Assembly: GCF_051622035.1 (NCBI RefSeq)
Contig: NC_135356.1
Coordinates: forward strand, 9,832,579 to 9,896,578
Source: Arctopsyche grandis
Lineage: Eukaryota; Arthropoda; Insecta; Trichoptera; Hydropsychidae
Direction of reading: 5' to 3'
DNA: 64,000 nucleotides
Notes under the pieces: generated by a model
What the model saw: only the letters and a program-made list of their open reading frames with translations
Told to the model about the DNA's origin: nothing
The model's database searches: none
Translations under genes and position numbers: made by a program
Part shown: one piece after another, positions 12,877 to 25,284 of the stretch
How the letters are laid out: each line of letters begins with the position of its first letter
How positions within the stretch are numbered: position 1 is the stretch's first letter

Positions 12877-13933
12877 CAGCGGTTCCCAACCTTATTTGAC
12901 TCGGATACCACTTGATAGTGCATTACGCTAAATTGTACAACTATATAAAAATAATTGTATTTCATGAATTTTTTTATTGCAAGTGTAATTACATATATAG
13001 TATTTGCATGATAAGGAATATGAAGGCATGGTGGACTCAATTGACCTATTTTGTTAAGAAATTTTGTGTAAAATAATTTATTTGCGGATTAACAATTATA
13101 ATATGCTCAAAGTTTAATATACTTCTTTTTAACTATTTCGTCATACTAATATATGATTTTAATACAAACACAAATTTACAAAGGACATATAATATATTTA
13201 CTTTTCTTAATTAAATCTCCTTACAAAATAAATTTAGTGAGATCCTTGAGCTTGTTTCGAGGAACATTTTTTCTTTAAATTCAGTTCAAATCATGCGAGA
13301 TATACTCATTAGTCTGGAGCTGCATTTACTATATTTATATATTTGTCTTTTATAAAAATATATGAAGAGAAAGCTCTCTCAACCAGTTCAGTGCTAGTAA
13401 ACGGCAACAGAAATTTAAGCGCTTTGTCAGCAAGCTGTTTATATTAAAAACCTTATTTTTTTAATTCAGCTTTTAAATCACTCGAAAGTTCAATCAAGTT
13501 CTTCTTTTTCTTGATTGATAATGACGAGCTGTCCGAAAATGTTCATTAGCAAAGGGTTTGAAATCCAATTGTTTGCTTCTTCAGGTTTGGGAAAGTTCTG
13601 CGTAAGGTTTCAACCTCCAAAAATCTAATTTTCTAATCATACTTTCAATTTTATCCGTAACATTAAAGATCGTTATTGTAAATTTAAAAATGCATTCCAT
13701 GCCGGATCAGAGGAAAGCGGTAAATCTTGCCAGATTTTCGATAACTGACTGTACATATTGACGTCAACTATGATTAGTTTAGATAATGCTGATTTATTAT
13801 ATAAATATTAAAATTTTTATGATTGTAAATCATTCATTTCTGCATGTCCGCCATTACTGATTTTTTTCGCGTACCACTAACCATCAAACGCGTACCACCA
13901 AGTGGTACGCGTACCACAGGTTGGGAACCGCTG
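12877..13933. mobile_element. hAT element, 1057 bp, perfect 16-bp ends and 8-bp duplication
   Basis: The ends are CAGCGGTTCCCAACCT in perfect inverted repeat, a hAT terminus of the SPIN/Charlie style. GTCTATCT flanks both sides (12869-12876, 13934-13941). The subterminal region repeats GTACCACT-type motifs. The interior is AT-rich and has no recognisable transposase, so it is non-autonomous. Perfect ends and duplication suggest recent insertion. Confidence 0.85.
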
Positions 13934-14019
13934 GTCTATCTAATCATTATGAATTTTTTCTAACAATCTAGTGTTTTTCATTTTATGGAAAAAACTTTCA
14001 ATGACAAAAAAACGATTAA

Positions 14020-14896
14020 GGGCGAAAACACACTGAGTGGTATGGGACGTCACGTGTCCTTGGCTTCCCGCTGTAATCGTAAACAGTGGGTGTTCTCTGA
14101 ACCGAATCCAAGTGTAGTTGCACGTGCAGAATGCATATGTTTGGGAGGTCGCACATGTATGCATATCCATATGCAACCGAGAAGTTTCTCCTATATTTCT
14201 TCAAATATGGAATTCACCGTTGTCGATCACTGTCAAGCAAGGATAAAATATCACCGAAAACACTCCAGGGGGTGATTTTTGTGACCGTGTACCGTGTATA
14301 TGGACTAAGGGTGCTGCGTTTTTTTCGCATGTTTAAATGTGATATCAGGACATGTACCCTAGGGACGCAAACCCCCAATTCAAAGCCCCCTGTACATTAA
14401 CCCCCCCGTGCAAAAAAAAAAAGCCTGAAAAATAGCCCCCGCCATGGATAAAAATATTTTATAAAAATTGACAGTATCTGTAATAAAAGTTCAGTATCAA
14501 TTCTAATTAATTTCAGTCAGAAAAATACTGATTCAGAAATACAGATAATTTACTTACTTACATATATATTAAAAATTTACTTTCTATTTATTTATTTATT
14601 CTATTATTTTTTTTATTTACAATAATAAATTGAATTTAAATCATGTATATAACTTGAAATAAAATATGCTCTACCACTATTCTTATTTATTACTTTTAAA
14701 TTATTATTATTTATAATAATAATTTAAATAAATACTTTTTATCAATGGCGGGGGGGGGGGGTTTAGGGGGTTTTTTGCACGGGGGGGGGCTAATGTCCAG
14801 GGATTTTTTTAATGGATGTATATGTCCATGGGGGATGCGTCCTAGAACCTTTATGTATCTAAAAATAGCACACATACCGTTCAGTGTGTTTTCGCC
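14020..14896. mobile_element. MITE with GGGCGAAAACACAC ends, second copy, interrupted by another MITE
   Basis: Left GGGCGAAAACACACTGAGTG; right, inverted, GGCGAAAACACACTGAACGG. Body matches the copy at 9303 (TTTCTCCTATATTTCTTCAA, TCACTGTCAAGCAAGGATAA). It is interrupted at about 14359-14850. Confidence 0.65.
14359..14850. mobile_element. MITE with C/G-homopolymer-rich inverted repeats
   Basis: The two arms (about 14359-14465 and 14740-14850) are inverted copies with blocks ACATTAACCCCCCCGTGCAA, and GCCCCCGCCATGGATAAAAA against GCCATTGATAAAAAGTATTT. Each arm holds several runs of 5-13 G or C, so G-quadruplex formation is possible. The centre is AT-rich and non-coding. Confidence 0.6.
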
Positions 14897-14984
14897 TTAT
14901 GGTCTATTTATATCATCCAGCACAGCACATCAACAACATAGCACAGCAGTGAATGAAAAATACTACTTATATTGATTTAACCAC

Positions 14985-15060
14985 CGGCGTGAACTAGTGG
15001 TTAGTTCGTAATCCTGTGTATCCTATTTTTATTCTATTCGATAGAGCTCTGTGTTTGGGC
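14985..15060 (+). mobile_element. Possible SINE head fragment
   Basis: CGGCGTGAACTAGTGGTTAG resembles the SINE A-box region, but there is no B box or body. Confidence 0.3.
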
Positions 15061-16430
15061 CTATTTTGTTTACTTCCGAACATGGAAAAGTCATTATAAA
15101 GTCAAAAATATTAATTTATTGACACGAAAACGCTAAATTTGAACCATTAGCAAAGTTCGTGTCCACGTCGTAAAAGCACGTGCAATAATTTACTTTAGAC
15201 GTAGGGTAAAACGAGGACAATTAATTGCTTTTGTAAATTCGAGAGAATTATTAAAAATTGCGAGCATATCCGCCATCCGAGTGCGAACCGTGTCAATATC
15301 AAGGTTGAACCGCAATATGTTCGTCAAATAATTAATTAGTAAAACGCACTAACGTTGGAAGGTCGCCAATGTGCTAAATGTAACCCAATATAACTAAATG
15401 AACATATGTATAAACAAAAATATACATACATATCTACAAATACATATACACAATCCGATTTCAACATAATTTTAATGTGTCAAGTATGAATTAATAATAC
15501 CTTTATTAATTCAAAAGAATATTTTTTCATATGTCCTCCATTTATTTTGACCTATGTATGTAGAATAAGTATAAAAACTATAATTTGCCTCTTTATCTAC
15601 CCTTGTTTTATTTACATTTATTCATTTACCTTCATATATTGTACATATGTATATTATTTTGAACGTACATATCGATGGCTTGGTGCACAGATATTGTATG
15701 TCCATTCTTGAATTTGTATCGAATTTTAAGTTAGTAGATGCTAGAATAATTCAGGTTTTTCCTTTCAAGGTAATTTATATGGTATACATATATAAATTAG
15801 CTTGAAAGGAAAAACCTGAATTATTCTAGCATCTACAAAATTAAATTAAATTAAAATTAAAAATTATTACTATTGTAAAAGTACCATTAGTCGAGCGTAG
15901 GTAGTCGTAAAAATCGAATGTACGGCCAGCATCTTCTGACGTTCGCTTACATCACGATCAACGTTTACAACAATATGAGTGACCAAAATATATAAGAGAG
16001 ATAATGAGAACCTATAGACTATAGAGCAAATTTTATAAAATATAGAGTGAATTATAGGCGATTAAACAATTAAAATCTCATATGGCCAGATCACGGCGAA
16101 CAGGTTAGAAGACAAGGGACAATAGCCTGATAGATGAATAAACGTCAAATAACCCGAAAAATCAGAAATTTGAAACGCGTTGTATACGATAATTTATCTC
16201 CAACGTAATGGCAGACGATACATTAACGTATATTGATGACCAAAATGAGCAATATGGCAAAGTATGAAAACGATCGGATAAGAGATAAGAGATATAAAAA
16301 ATGACTACTTAAAGAAGACCATGTGAAACGTAAAGGAGGTTAGTAAAAATCGATATAAATTCAAAAATGGACATACAAGCCATGGAAATGTATTTACTTT
16401 TTATTTTGTCTTAGTATATAGCAGCTCAAA
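15060..16430. other. Intergenic apart from the hairpin at 15734-15836
   Basis: AT-rich, no coding or repeat family recognised. Confidence 0.5.
15734..15836. repeat. Perfect hairpin: 36-bp stem plus 10-bp inner stem
   Basis: 15734-15769 (GTAGATGCTAGAATAATTCA onward) is the exact reverse complement of 15801-15836. After one mismatch a further 10 bp pair (TAATTTATAT with ATATAAATTA), leaving a loop of about 9 bases. It is not part of any repeat family recognised here. It could be a very young inverted duplication or a precursor-miRNA-like hairpin. Confidence 0.9.
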
Positions 16431-16438
16431 TAATTCTA

Positions 16439-17514
16439 TGGAGGATGAACGAATGAGACGACTGGCATGTTAATGCACGTGTTTATTATATGACAGCTGA
16501 AGACAGAGTGAGTAGTGGCTCTCCGAACCCAGCCGGGTTGGTCCCCACTCGCAGGAAGGCAACCAAACTCGACCATGTCGTATAAGCGAGCCGCCACATC
16601 ACTCCCCCCCCAGCATCAGCGATACCAAAATTACAAAGAAACAAATTTTACAAAAGAAAAAAAATTATTGTTACACAAAGAGAAAAAATTATTGACGCAA
16701 ATAAAATGTTGACGTGGGTCATCCGCTGTGTAGGTGTACCGCCCTGAATGGTCGGTAGATTCGAGGGCGGTGACGTCGCGAGCAGGACGGTGGCTGGTCC
16801 GATGGTCGCGCCGATGCGATGCTGCGGCGGCGCCGCTCTTCCGAGGCTGATGTCGGTTGGTGGGGCGGCGGGGGCGGCAGGGGCGGCAGGGGCATCGATG
16901 TGGTTGATGATACTCCGAGCTGGACTGTGAGTCGTTGTGGCTCGTGGAGGTGTTGTAGCGCTACCGCCCGTCTCGGCGTGACGACGCTCGTGGGGACGGA
17001 CGGGGCCTTGATGATGATGATGGTGCTGAGGTGGTGTATGTCTTGTGGTGCTGGATGACCGTTCTATGTGTAGTGGATCGCGCATGACTCCACATCCAGC
17101 TGTCAAGATCTTCGTCTCATTCGCTCCCCCATTTTTTTAAGCACCTGTCATCGACGTTGTGGCTGGACTCCAGGTAGGTAGGTAGGTAGGTAGCCGTGTC
17201 TGCTCGTTTATTGTCACCCGCGGGCCGCGGCGTGCTGTGTTGATGGCGATGGGGGCGCGGCGGGTAGTTTTCCCGCCTGGCTCGGCGAGGCAGGGATGAG
17301 CGGCATGTTGAAATTGATCGAGGCTGCGTGGCTCGATGTCGGGGGTCACCAGTATGGGGGATGAACGAATGAGACGACTGGCATGATAATGCACGTGTTT
17401 ATTATATGACAGCTGAAGACAGAGTGAGTAGTGGCTCTCCGAACCCAGCCGGGTTGGTCCCCACTCGCAGGAAGGCAACCAAACTCGACCATGTCGTATA
17501 AGCGAGCCGCCACA
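16439..17514 (-). mobile_element. Gypsy/Mag-like LTR element reduced to 1.08 kb, two 160-bp LTRs
   Basis: LTRs at 16439-16598 and 17355-17514 are both 160 bp and nearly identical, starting TG and ending CA on either strand. ATTCTA flanks both outer ends (16433-16438, 17515-17520). On the minus strand the 5' LTR is followed by TACTGGTGACCCCCGAC, the typical Gypsy/Mag leader, and the 3' LTR is preceded by a polypurine run (GGGGGGGGAG). The LTR has an ATAATAAAC poly(A) signal. The 756-bp interior has a proline/histidine-rich open frame (17106-16648) that may be a gag relic, and no pol. It is non-autonomous and, from the LTR identity, young. Confidence 0.85.
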
Positions 17515-17611
17515 ATTCTACAAATATTAATATCCCAATTTCACGTTACACAACAGAATGACGTATTACTGGAAGCAGTAAAAATTCTAGTAGCTAAATA
17601 TTCCAAACTAG

Positions 17612-18000
17612 TGTTGTTCCCGTTGATTTCAACGGGTTATTTCGGAAAGGAATTGATACACGAATTAAAATAAAGTTATATGCTATGTACATATATGTAT
17701 AAATATAATGTAAGGTAATTTAAAGTATTAATGATAAAAGTTGAGTGCGCGCATTACACGCTCGTCGACCCAACCCGTTCACCTGTTCGAAATGATGAAT
17801 TAATGTGTGTGTGTTTTCGTGGATGTGTGTATGTGTGTACATGAGCCGTCGCTCGGCCTGACGTTGCACATGTCAGACATTCCACACCCCCCACTTCTCC
17901 GCTACCCCGCGTCTCCTCGACCACTTGACTCTGATTGGCTGTGTCTCCACGCGTCCGTCACAAACATACCCACATCGCGTCCGTTTTAATATACATTATA
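17612..18000 (-). mobile_element. Second Helitron-like family, minus strand
   Basis: On the minus strand it ends with hairpin CCCGTTGAAATCAACGGG, then AACAACA and CTAG. The same ~400-bp body occurs in plus orientation at 51112-51551 (GGACGCG, TGTGGGTATGT, CACTCCACTTGTT-like blocks). No transposase. Confidence 0.7.
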
Positions 18001-18520
18001 TGGTGATGCTATTAAGACGAAAATGGCGAAGAATTTCTAAATAGCGTATCATTCTATTGTCTTGTGAGGTGGTAATGAACTTACAATGTACTTGATCGAT
18101 TTGTTCGAACGAATCAAATCAAAAGGACAAATCATACCCATAACTCGGAGATTTTTAAACTGGTTACTAAACTTAATGTTCTTGACTGACATATTGGAAC
18201 ATTTGCAATTTTTCTTTTCCGGCAGATTTCAGTCTAAGCTTTGAAGATTTGAAGAATTTAAAATCTACCGTTTGTTCATTTATTGTTAAAATAAATGAAC
18301 CCGCATATGTACAAAATACATATTTTTTGAAATTTATATTGAACAATTTTAGAAGTTTCTCATAGTTGATGATAGTTTTGCACGGCAAATCTGTCTATTA
18401 TTAAGTCAAATTAAATTGTTAATGCGATTTGTTCCCCCTTTTTTTTAATTACATCTGAAAATGGAACTTTTGAGAAAAAACGTCACTTTTTTTGACAACA
18501 TAATGTTCAAAAGTTATAAG

Positions 18521-18653
18521 TAGAGGTAGGATAGCCAAGGGGCCGCTCATTGTGCCATTGTTGTAAATCCTTTGTAAAAAAGGTTCGGCAAACCTTTAAC
18601 AATGCATTTACAACATTTAAACAATACGCGGCACCTTCTGGGTCCGGGCTTTA
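18521..18653. mobile_element. hAT MITE (TAGAG family), copy A
   Basis: 133 bp bounded by GTTATAAG duplications (18513-18520, 18654-18661). It contains the family palindrome AGGTTCGGCAAACCT and ACAATGCATTTACAACATTT. Confidence 0.8.
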
Positions 18654-18811
18654 GTTATAAGTTTAAGCATAAATTACGAAATTACAGTTAACCGGGGGTA
18701 CAATTATTGAAAAAATTATAATTTTTATATTTCTTCCCACTGATTTATTGTAATCTTTAAAACAATGTCCCGATTAAGTGGATCTTGTAGATACATGTGT
18801 ATGTATATTTA

Positions 18812-19042
<231 letters not shown>

Positions 19043-19210
19043 TAATCACTATGTGCGTGGTAGACATCATCATCAATGTGATATTTTCCACCTTAGTGAG
19101 CGTAAATTGTCGGAAATTACTCTAACCCATTTATCTGGTAGTCTGCGCTCATCATTGTTTTCATGATTGATTGTGATTTATGAGTGAAATTTTGATTAAC
19201 TCTCTTCCAT

Positions 19211-19560
19211 TTGGGCCTACAGGGATGTTTTGTATTTGTAGTTGTTTCTTACATATTTATTGAAACTGCCTGTAGGTGCAAGGCATTCCTTATGCTATAT
19301 ATTTTTTTATTTGATATTTTTACTTTATCTGTTATTATTAAATGCTGTTTTTTATGTTTATGTATGGATGTATTTATGTTTATGTTCAAATGTATTTTTT
19401 TTATGTATAATTGATGGGTGTATTATTTTCGTTGTGTATTGATTTCTGTTTAATTGCTATTTTGTTTTTTTTGTGTTATGTTTTTGACCATTGTGGCGCT
19501 TTAGGAATTCCTGTTATGCCACAATGGTCTGTTTAGAATAAAAAAAAAATAAATAAATTA
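19211..19560 (+). mobile_element. LINE 3' end, family 1, with A-rich tail
   Basis: The last ~70 bp (TTTTGACCATTGTGGCGCTT ... GTCTGTTTA) followed by (AATAA)n is nearly identical to 39920-40000. A shared unit that always ends in an AATAAATAAA tail is what 5'-truncated non-LTR retrotransposons leave. The upstream T-rich 280 bp is probably its 3' UTR. No coding sequence is intact. Confidence 0.5.
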
Positions 19561-19989
19561 AAAATATATATATATATATATAAATATATATACATATAAT
19601 TTGTACATATGTATGTATATTTATCAATATATACATATATAACCAATATGCCATATTTTCTTGGGATCATTTGAATTGTCTCTCATTTACTTTCCATGCA
19701 ATCTACACATGTTTATCATACTTCTTTCCCAACTGCTTCGTTTTCTATTTTTTCAATGCTTTCTTTATAACAAGTAAAGGCACTGACCTCCACGTATTAC
19801 ATACATACATTTATTTATAATATATAAATTTAGTTATACAGCATTCTATTTCGCCCAACCTTCACATATTCATATGTATTTAAAAAAGAATTATCCGTGA
19901 CGCATTTTTAAGCTTTAGCGGCAAGGAGGTAGTAATGATTTTAGATTAAGAATATTCAGTGGTTTCATCCAATTTATATAACTATGTGT

Positions 19990-20260
19990 ATATAAGTGTT
20001 CTCTTGAGTCACCTTCAGTTCGCAGACGATATAGTTTTAATAGCTCGCGATGCAGCTGACTTACTTAACAGACTAACACAGCTGGACAGAAAGAGTAGGA
20101 AAGTGGGATTAAAAATTAGCGTAGATATGACCAAACTAATGTTCAATAGTTATTGCATGCCTGATAGCATCTCATTAGATCATAAACCAGTAGAAGTAGT
20201 ATATAGTTATTTATATTTAGGTCAAATAATTGACCTAAATATAATTGAATATTTAATAAT
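19990..20260 (+). pseudogene. RTE-type reverse transcriptase fragment
   Basis: Plus-strand frame with HLQFADDIVLIARDAADLL, then SRKVGLKISVDMTKLMFNS and VYSYLYLGQIID. This is the FADD catalytic block and following region of RTE-clade LINE reverse transcriptases. Only about 80 residues remain, with AT-rich sequence on both sides. Confidence 0.85.
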
Positions 20261-20587
20261 TGTCAAATAATAATTGAATATCAATAGGTTATAGAATTTA
20301 TATCAGGAGAAATAAAAAACATTTATAATTATAATCCTCTTAATTAATTCTAAACATTTACCTTTTCTCAAAAATTTTATATTACCATTATTTCAAAAAC
20401 TATTCACTGGAATGCAAAATATTAGTGTATTTATTATAGACAATTAATAACAGGTTTAAAGATCAATTTAAAGTTTGAATATAAACCGGTTGCCGAGTGC
20501 ATATGTCGGCATGTTATTTTATACATTTATGGCTTCTAGGAAAGGTTTCAGATCCCTTGGTCTATTACATTTATTTGGTTTCATATA

Positions 20588-20629
<42 letters not shown>

Positions 20630-20632
<3 letters not shown>

Positions 20633-22459
20633 TGGCGGACTGGCCATACAAGCGAACATGCCCGATGGCATGTGGGCCCCACTATCTGTTGGAAAATATG
20701 GGCCCTCAGTAAAATTAAATAACTTTTTCACGTGTGTAAAAATTTATAGGATATTGCACTTTGGGACCTAAAGTTTGGGTATTTCAACAAAACAAATTTC
20801 TTACGATATACACAAACAACTAATACATGCTTTAACAGACCAAGGATCGGTTAACTTTTTTTATTAGGCTCGAAATGTAAGTTTCAATATTTGCGTGGGC
20901 CCTTTTGCTGGACCCATTTCCAACCTTAAGATTATGTATATACCTATGTAACAACTACCTACTGAAATAAAAATGGGAATAAACAAATGTACGTGAATAA
21001 TATAAACTGAATTGCTTAAAACAATTTTGATAGGACGATTCATCATCAACCTTCGATTTAAATTTACTTCATACTTTCAAAATAACATTTGATTATTCTT
21101 CGACGATATATTAAGATTTAAATACACAATTTTAAACAGTTTCCGAATATAAAATCTATTCCTAATCTATGTAGACACATCCATGTATAAAGAAATATAC
21201 GATAGGGGTCCCCTCCCTAAAATCCGGATTTTCGATTAACATTAATTGAAAATATTATGCATATTAATATTTTACTGAATCGGTTCAATAACAAATGATT
21301 TTATTTCTTGCTTTCTGACCAAAACCTTATCAAATTTAGTACATATAGAATACAAATATAAATTTTCAGCTTGATACGTTCAGGGGTGTGGATGTGAACC
21401 GAAAATTTAAAGAATGTAGCCAAACTCCTAAAATTAGTACGCCAATATGGGAGTATTTTTTTGCGTAAAACATCGGGAGAGTTTGCAAAATGCAATTGAA
21501 CGTTTTTGAAATATGAAAACATGCAATTGAACTTTTTTTTCTTATACATTTGAAATCCCGGTGATAGCACCGGGATCCCGGGATCGGAAATTCCCAGCAC
21601 CGCAATCCCGGTGCTGAAGTAACCTAATAAAAAGACACACAGAAACACACACTCAGGCACACAAAGCCACACACATTTTTCTATATTATGTAAACGTGAT
21701 CAGTGGTCGTGTCTGAGTTCGAATTATCGCATGATCCCAAAACTTTATTTATTGTTATAACGTATGTACATTGTGTACATAGATAAAGTATCGGTCTCCG
21801 TGACGAGACAGAATGTTAAATTACAGAAAACGCAAATATCGGAAGGCAAAGATCGAAAATCGAGAGATCTTAAGTCGAAAGATAAAAAAAATGATGCATG
21901 GTAAACGGTACATACTCACTTCATTTGCGTGAGCAGGATACAACAGGAACAAGAGGAACAGCCTTTTCCTCCCGTATTAATGTGCGCGCGCAGAATATCT
22001 TTCGACTTAAGATCTTTCGATTTCCGATATTTGCCTTCCGATATTTATGTTTCCTGTCATTTAACATTCTGTCTCGTCACGTAGACCCATAAAGTATGTA
22101 CATAGATAGTCGGTAGAAATTAAGTAAATTGATAGTTTTTTAGTGACACAGTTTGATTTTCGATTTTTGTTGACCATGTAAAGATTTTTGGAAAAAAATT
22201 TTCGCCTGCGGCGCTTTTTTGCGAGTTAAAATGAAACATACAATGTAATTTATGGATCTATTTTGTTTTTGCCATTTTTCTTGTACCTAAATTTGTTTAG
22301 TCCCATTTTTGAAAATTATATTTATTGTTTACCCTTGATTTTTAGCGTGATGGAAAGAAGGAAATTTTGGTATATGGGGGGGGGGGGGACAAATATTTTT
22401 AACCCTGGGTGGGGCCCCTTTGACTCCTGGCATGCACTAATTTCAGTCCCAGTCCGCCA

Positions 22460-22462
<3 letters not shown>
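20630..22462. mobile_element. hAT-like element, 1.83 kb, inside a TA microsatellite
   Basis: Ends CAGTGGCGGACTGGCC and, inverted, CAGTGGCGGACTGGGACTGA. The (TA)n tract lies on both sides, so the 8-bp duplication is probably TATATATA. It contains a long-TIR MULE-like MITE (21792-22088) and a CCCGGGATCCCGGT-type patch near 21555-21605. No transposase recognised. Confidence 0.75.
21792..22088. mobile_element. Long-TIR MULE-like MITE, copy 2, perfect 9-bp duplication
   Basis: Ends GGTCTCCGTGACGAGACAGA and, inverted, GGGTCTACGTGACGAGACAG. ATAAAGTAT flanks both sides (21783-21791, 22089-22097), which puts the family in the Mutator group. Confidence 0.8.

Positions 22463-22546
<84 letters not shown>
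22463..22546. repeat. (TA)n microsatellite, right half of a tract split by a transposon
   Basis: TA repeat interrupted once by C. It directly follows the right end of the element 20630-22462. The left half of the same kind of tract is 20590-20629. Confidence 0.9.
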
Positions 22547-22555
<9 letters not shown>

Positions 22556-22559
22556 GCAT

Positions 22560-24783
22560 ATATTGTTTATGAAACCAAACAAATGTATAACGTAAAAAAA
22601 AATCCCATACCAATTCATATGTTTGCAAGTCCAATTAAAAAGATTTCCAATGCAAGAGAAAAAGCTATAGTCAAAAGTCATAAAACAAACACAGATTTAA
22701 TATATGACTGACAAGACTATATATGAGACTGACAAGAATGAATTCGCAAAATAAAATAAAACTATTATTCTCGGTACACAATATTTTGCAAACACACGAT
22801 CGCAATCATAATTTACAAATTGCGGAAAATTTAACTAAAATTGAAGCGGTATACATTGGTGATTGTTTGAAACCTTAGGTTGCATAACACAAAAATTAGT
22901 ATCCTGTTTACATACATTCGGGAGTTCGGAATAGAAGTAGGTCTCGATATATCATCTTATCATATATGTATGTACATACGTACATATGTTGACATGTTGT
23001 TTATTTGAACCAATTTTTATTGTAGTTGCACTTCTTGATAAAAGAGGATTGGTTATAGATGGTTTATGATAAGTATTGAAACAAACAAAATTCAAATGCA
23101 TTAAAACTTTATTAAAAAAATACAACAACAATTATAATATATCATTGTATTTTTTCCTACCTACATACATAAATCCTAAAATCACTACAATATTCGATGT
23201 TTGTTGATTAAAAATATTAAAAATATGTTCATTATGTAGAAAAATATCTCATATTTCATTATATAGCATTATTGTAAAGATTAATGCTCCATATTTTACG
23301 TACAATAAATGGACAATGACCAATAAGTGTCAGTTGATTTAGAATTTTTCTCATAAAAATTACATTTCTATTGGGAAAGCACACTTTAAGCGTATTGAAA
23401 AACATTTCAAATTCATTAAATGCTATATGATTTGGTGTAAATTCGTTTCCGGTTTGAGATACTTATATAAGTAGATTTGTAGTCAAATATGTAAATTCAC
23501 TTTAAATTAGTTACGAAAAGCCTGAATATAATTACAACAAAAAAAAAATTTATATTTTATCAATTGAACTGATTAATCTGCAAGTAGTAAAATTTGCATA
23601 TATTTATTTTTTTTATTTTAAGTAGGAATGTACATATAATACAAATACCAATGTAAGTACATGTACATACATATACCTATGAAGGTATATATAAATTTAT
23701 CATGCATGGTATATGTAAATATGCTCCATTGATCTATTTTAATATGCAATGTTATAAAATATGGGAAAATGAGGACATCACCCTTAAGTACAGTAAAAAA
23801 ATTAAGTAATTAATATTTATAACCAAAAAATAAAATTGTTTTTATCAAAATTCCACATTAGACAATACATACATAGATAAACATTTAACAGGTATAATAT
23901 ATATATATGTATATATAGTATATTTTAGCAAGTCAACGATTACCATATTCATTAGACTGTTTATAATAAGTTTTGATCGGAATGATTTATAAACAAAAAA
24001 CTTGCGCATACAACTATGTACGTACATATGTATGTATAATATGTATATAAAAATACAATATAAATTTTTATGCAAAATAGTGAAAGCTTGAAACACAAAG
24101 ATAATATTGCACACCAGCACAAATGTGACTTATACATGCGATTAATATATTTTGTTAATTGCTGATAGCTTATACTTATAATTATGGATACTTAGAAACA
24201 TACCTATATGTATGTATATGTATAATAGATGCATATGCTGATACACAGCCATTTTACAATTCCGTTTGTGTATTTAACATGTAGATACATGTGGTTAAAC
24301 CCTGTTAAGTAGATTTTATAACAAAATATATATATATATATATAAATATATATTTATATTTTAAAAAACTACTCAAATATAAACGTATTTGTTTTCTTTT
24401 AAAATATTATCCAATAATAATCAACCAATTTCACAATAATTTTGATAAAAATCACAAACAATTAAGTCAATGCATTACACATACATAAATAGTTTCAATT
24501 AAAAAAATGTTTATTTAATACTCACTTAAAAAAAGTTTAAAACCCAATTTAAATTAAATTCAATACATGTAAGACAAAAAAATCACCCCAATCAATGTGC
24601 TCTGTATACTTAAATTTATAAATTTCATCAAAAAAAGAAAACAAATCAAATATTATATATATAAATAATATTATTAAATTCAAAATATGTGGTTCAACGA
24701 TAAACAATATAATTTTATATCATGAGAAGGCTCATAAACTAATAAAAATAAAAAAAAGCAGCCGTGTCTTCTTTTAATTGATT
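22560..24783. other. Region after the SLC5 stop codon, no feature seen
   Basis: Very AT-rich with TATG/CATA simple repeats. Part is presumably the SLC5 3' UTR (minus strand). Confidence 0.5.
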
Positions 24784-25237
24784 TTAATAAAAACGAAGGT
24801 CCATGAACGGTGTATATTCCATCTGAAATGTGAAAAATTTTCATTAAACAATCTTTCAAAAGCTGTAAAATAAATCCAGGTTAACAGATAAATCACTAAA
24901 AAACTATATGTATTGATTTTGAAAAAGATAAATATTTTTAATTACAAATTTTCATGCAAGCGTAAAGCAAAAGCCAATTTAAACAATCAAACTAATTAAG
25001 AATACGGATACTTTTATCAAAGTATTTCAAAATACAAACGATATTCCACCATCTTTTTGAGTTTATTCATTATTTTAAAAAAAAATGGCCAACATATGTA
25101 TGTACTATGGGGTCTACCAAACCAAAAGTCAAAAGATCGAAAAATCAAATATCAGCAGGCAAAGATCGAAAATCGAAAGATCTTAAGTCGAAAGATAAAA
25201 AAAAGGGTGCATGGTAAACGGTACTATAACGGTAATG

Positions 25238-25284
<47 letters not shown>

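Noticed and set aside
16648..17478. Two minus-strand frames as host genes
   Set aside because: They lie inside an LTR element; at most they are gag relics.
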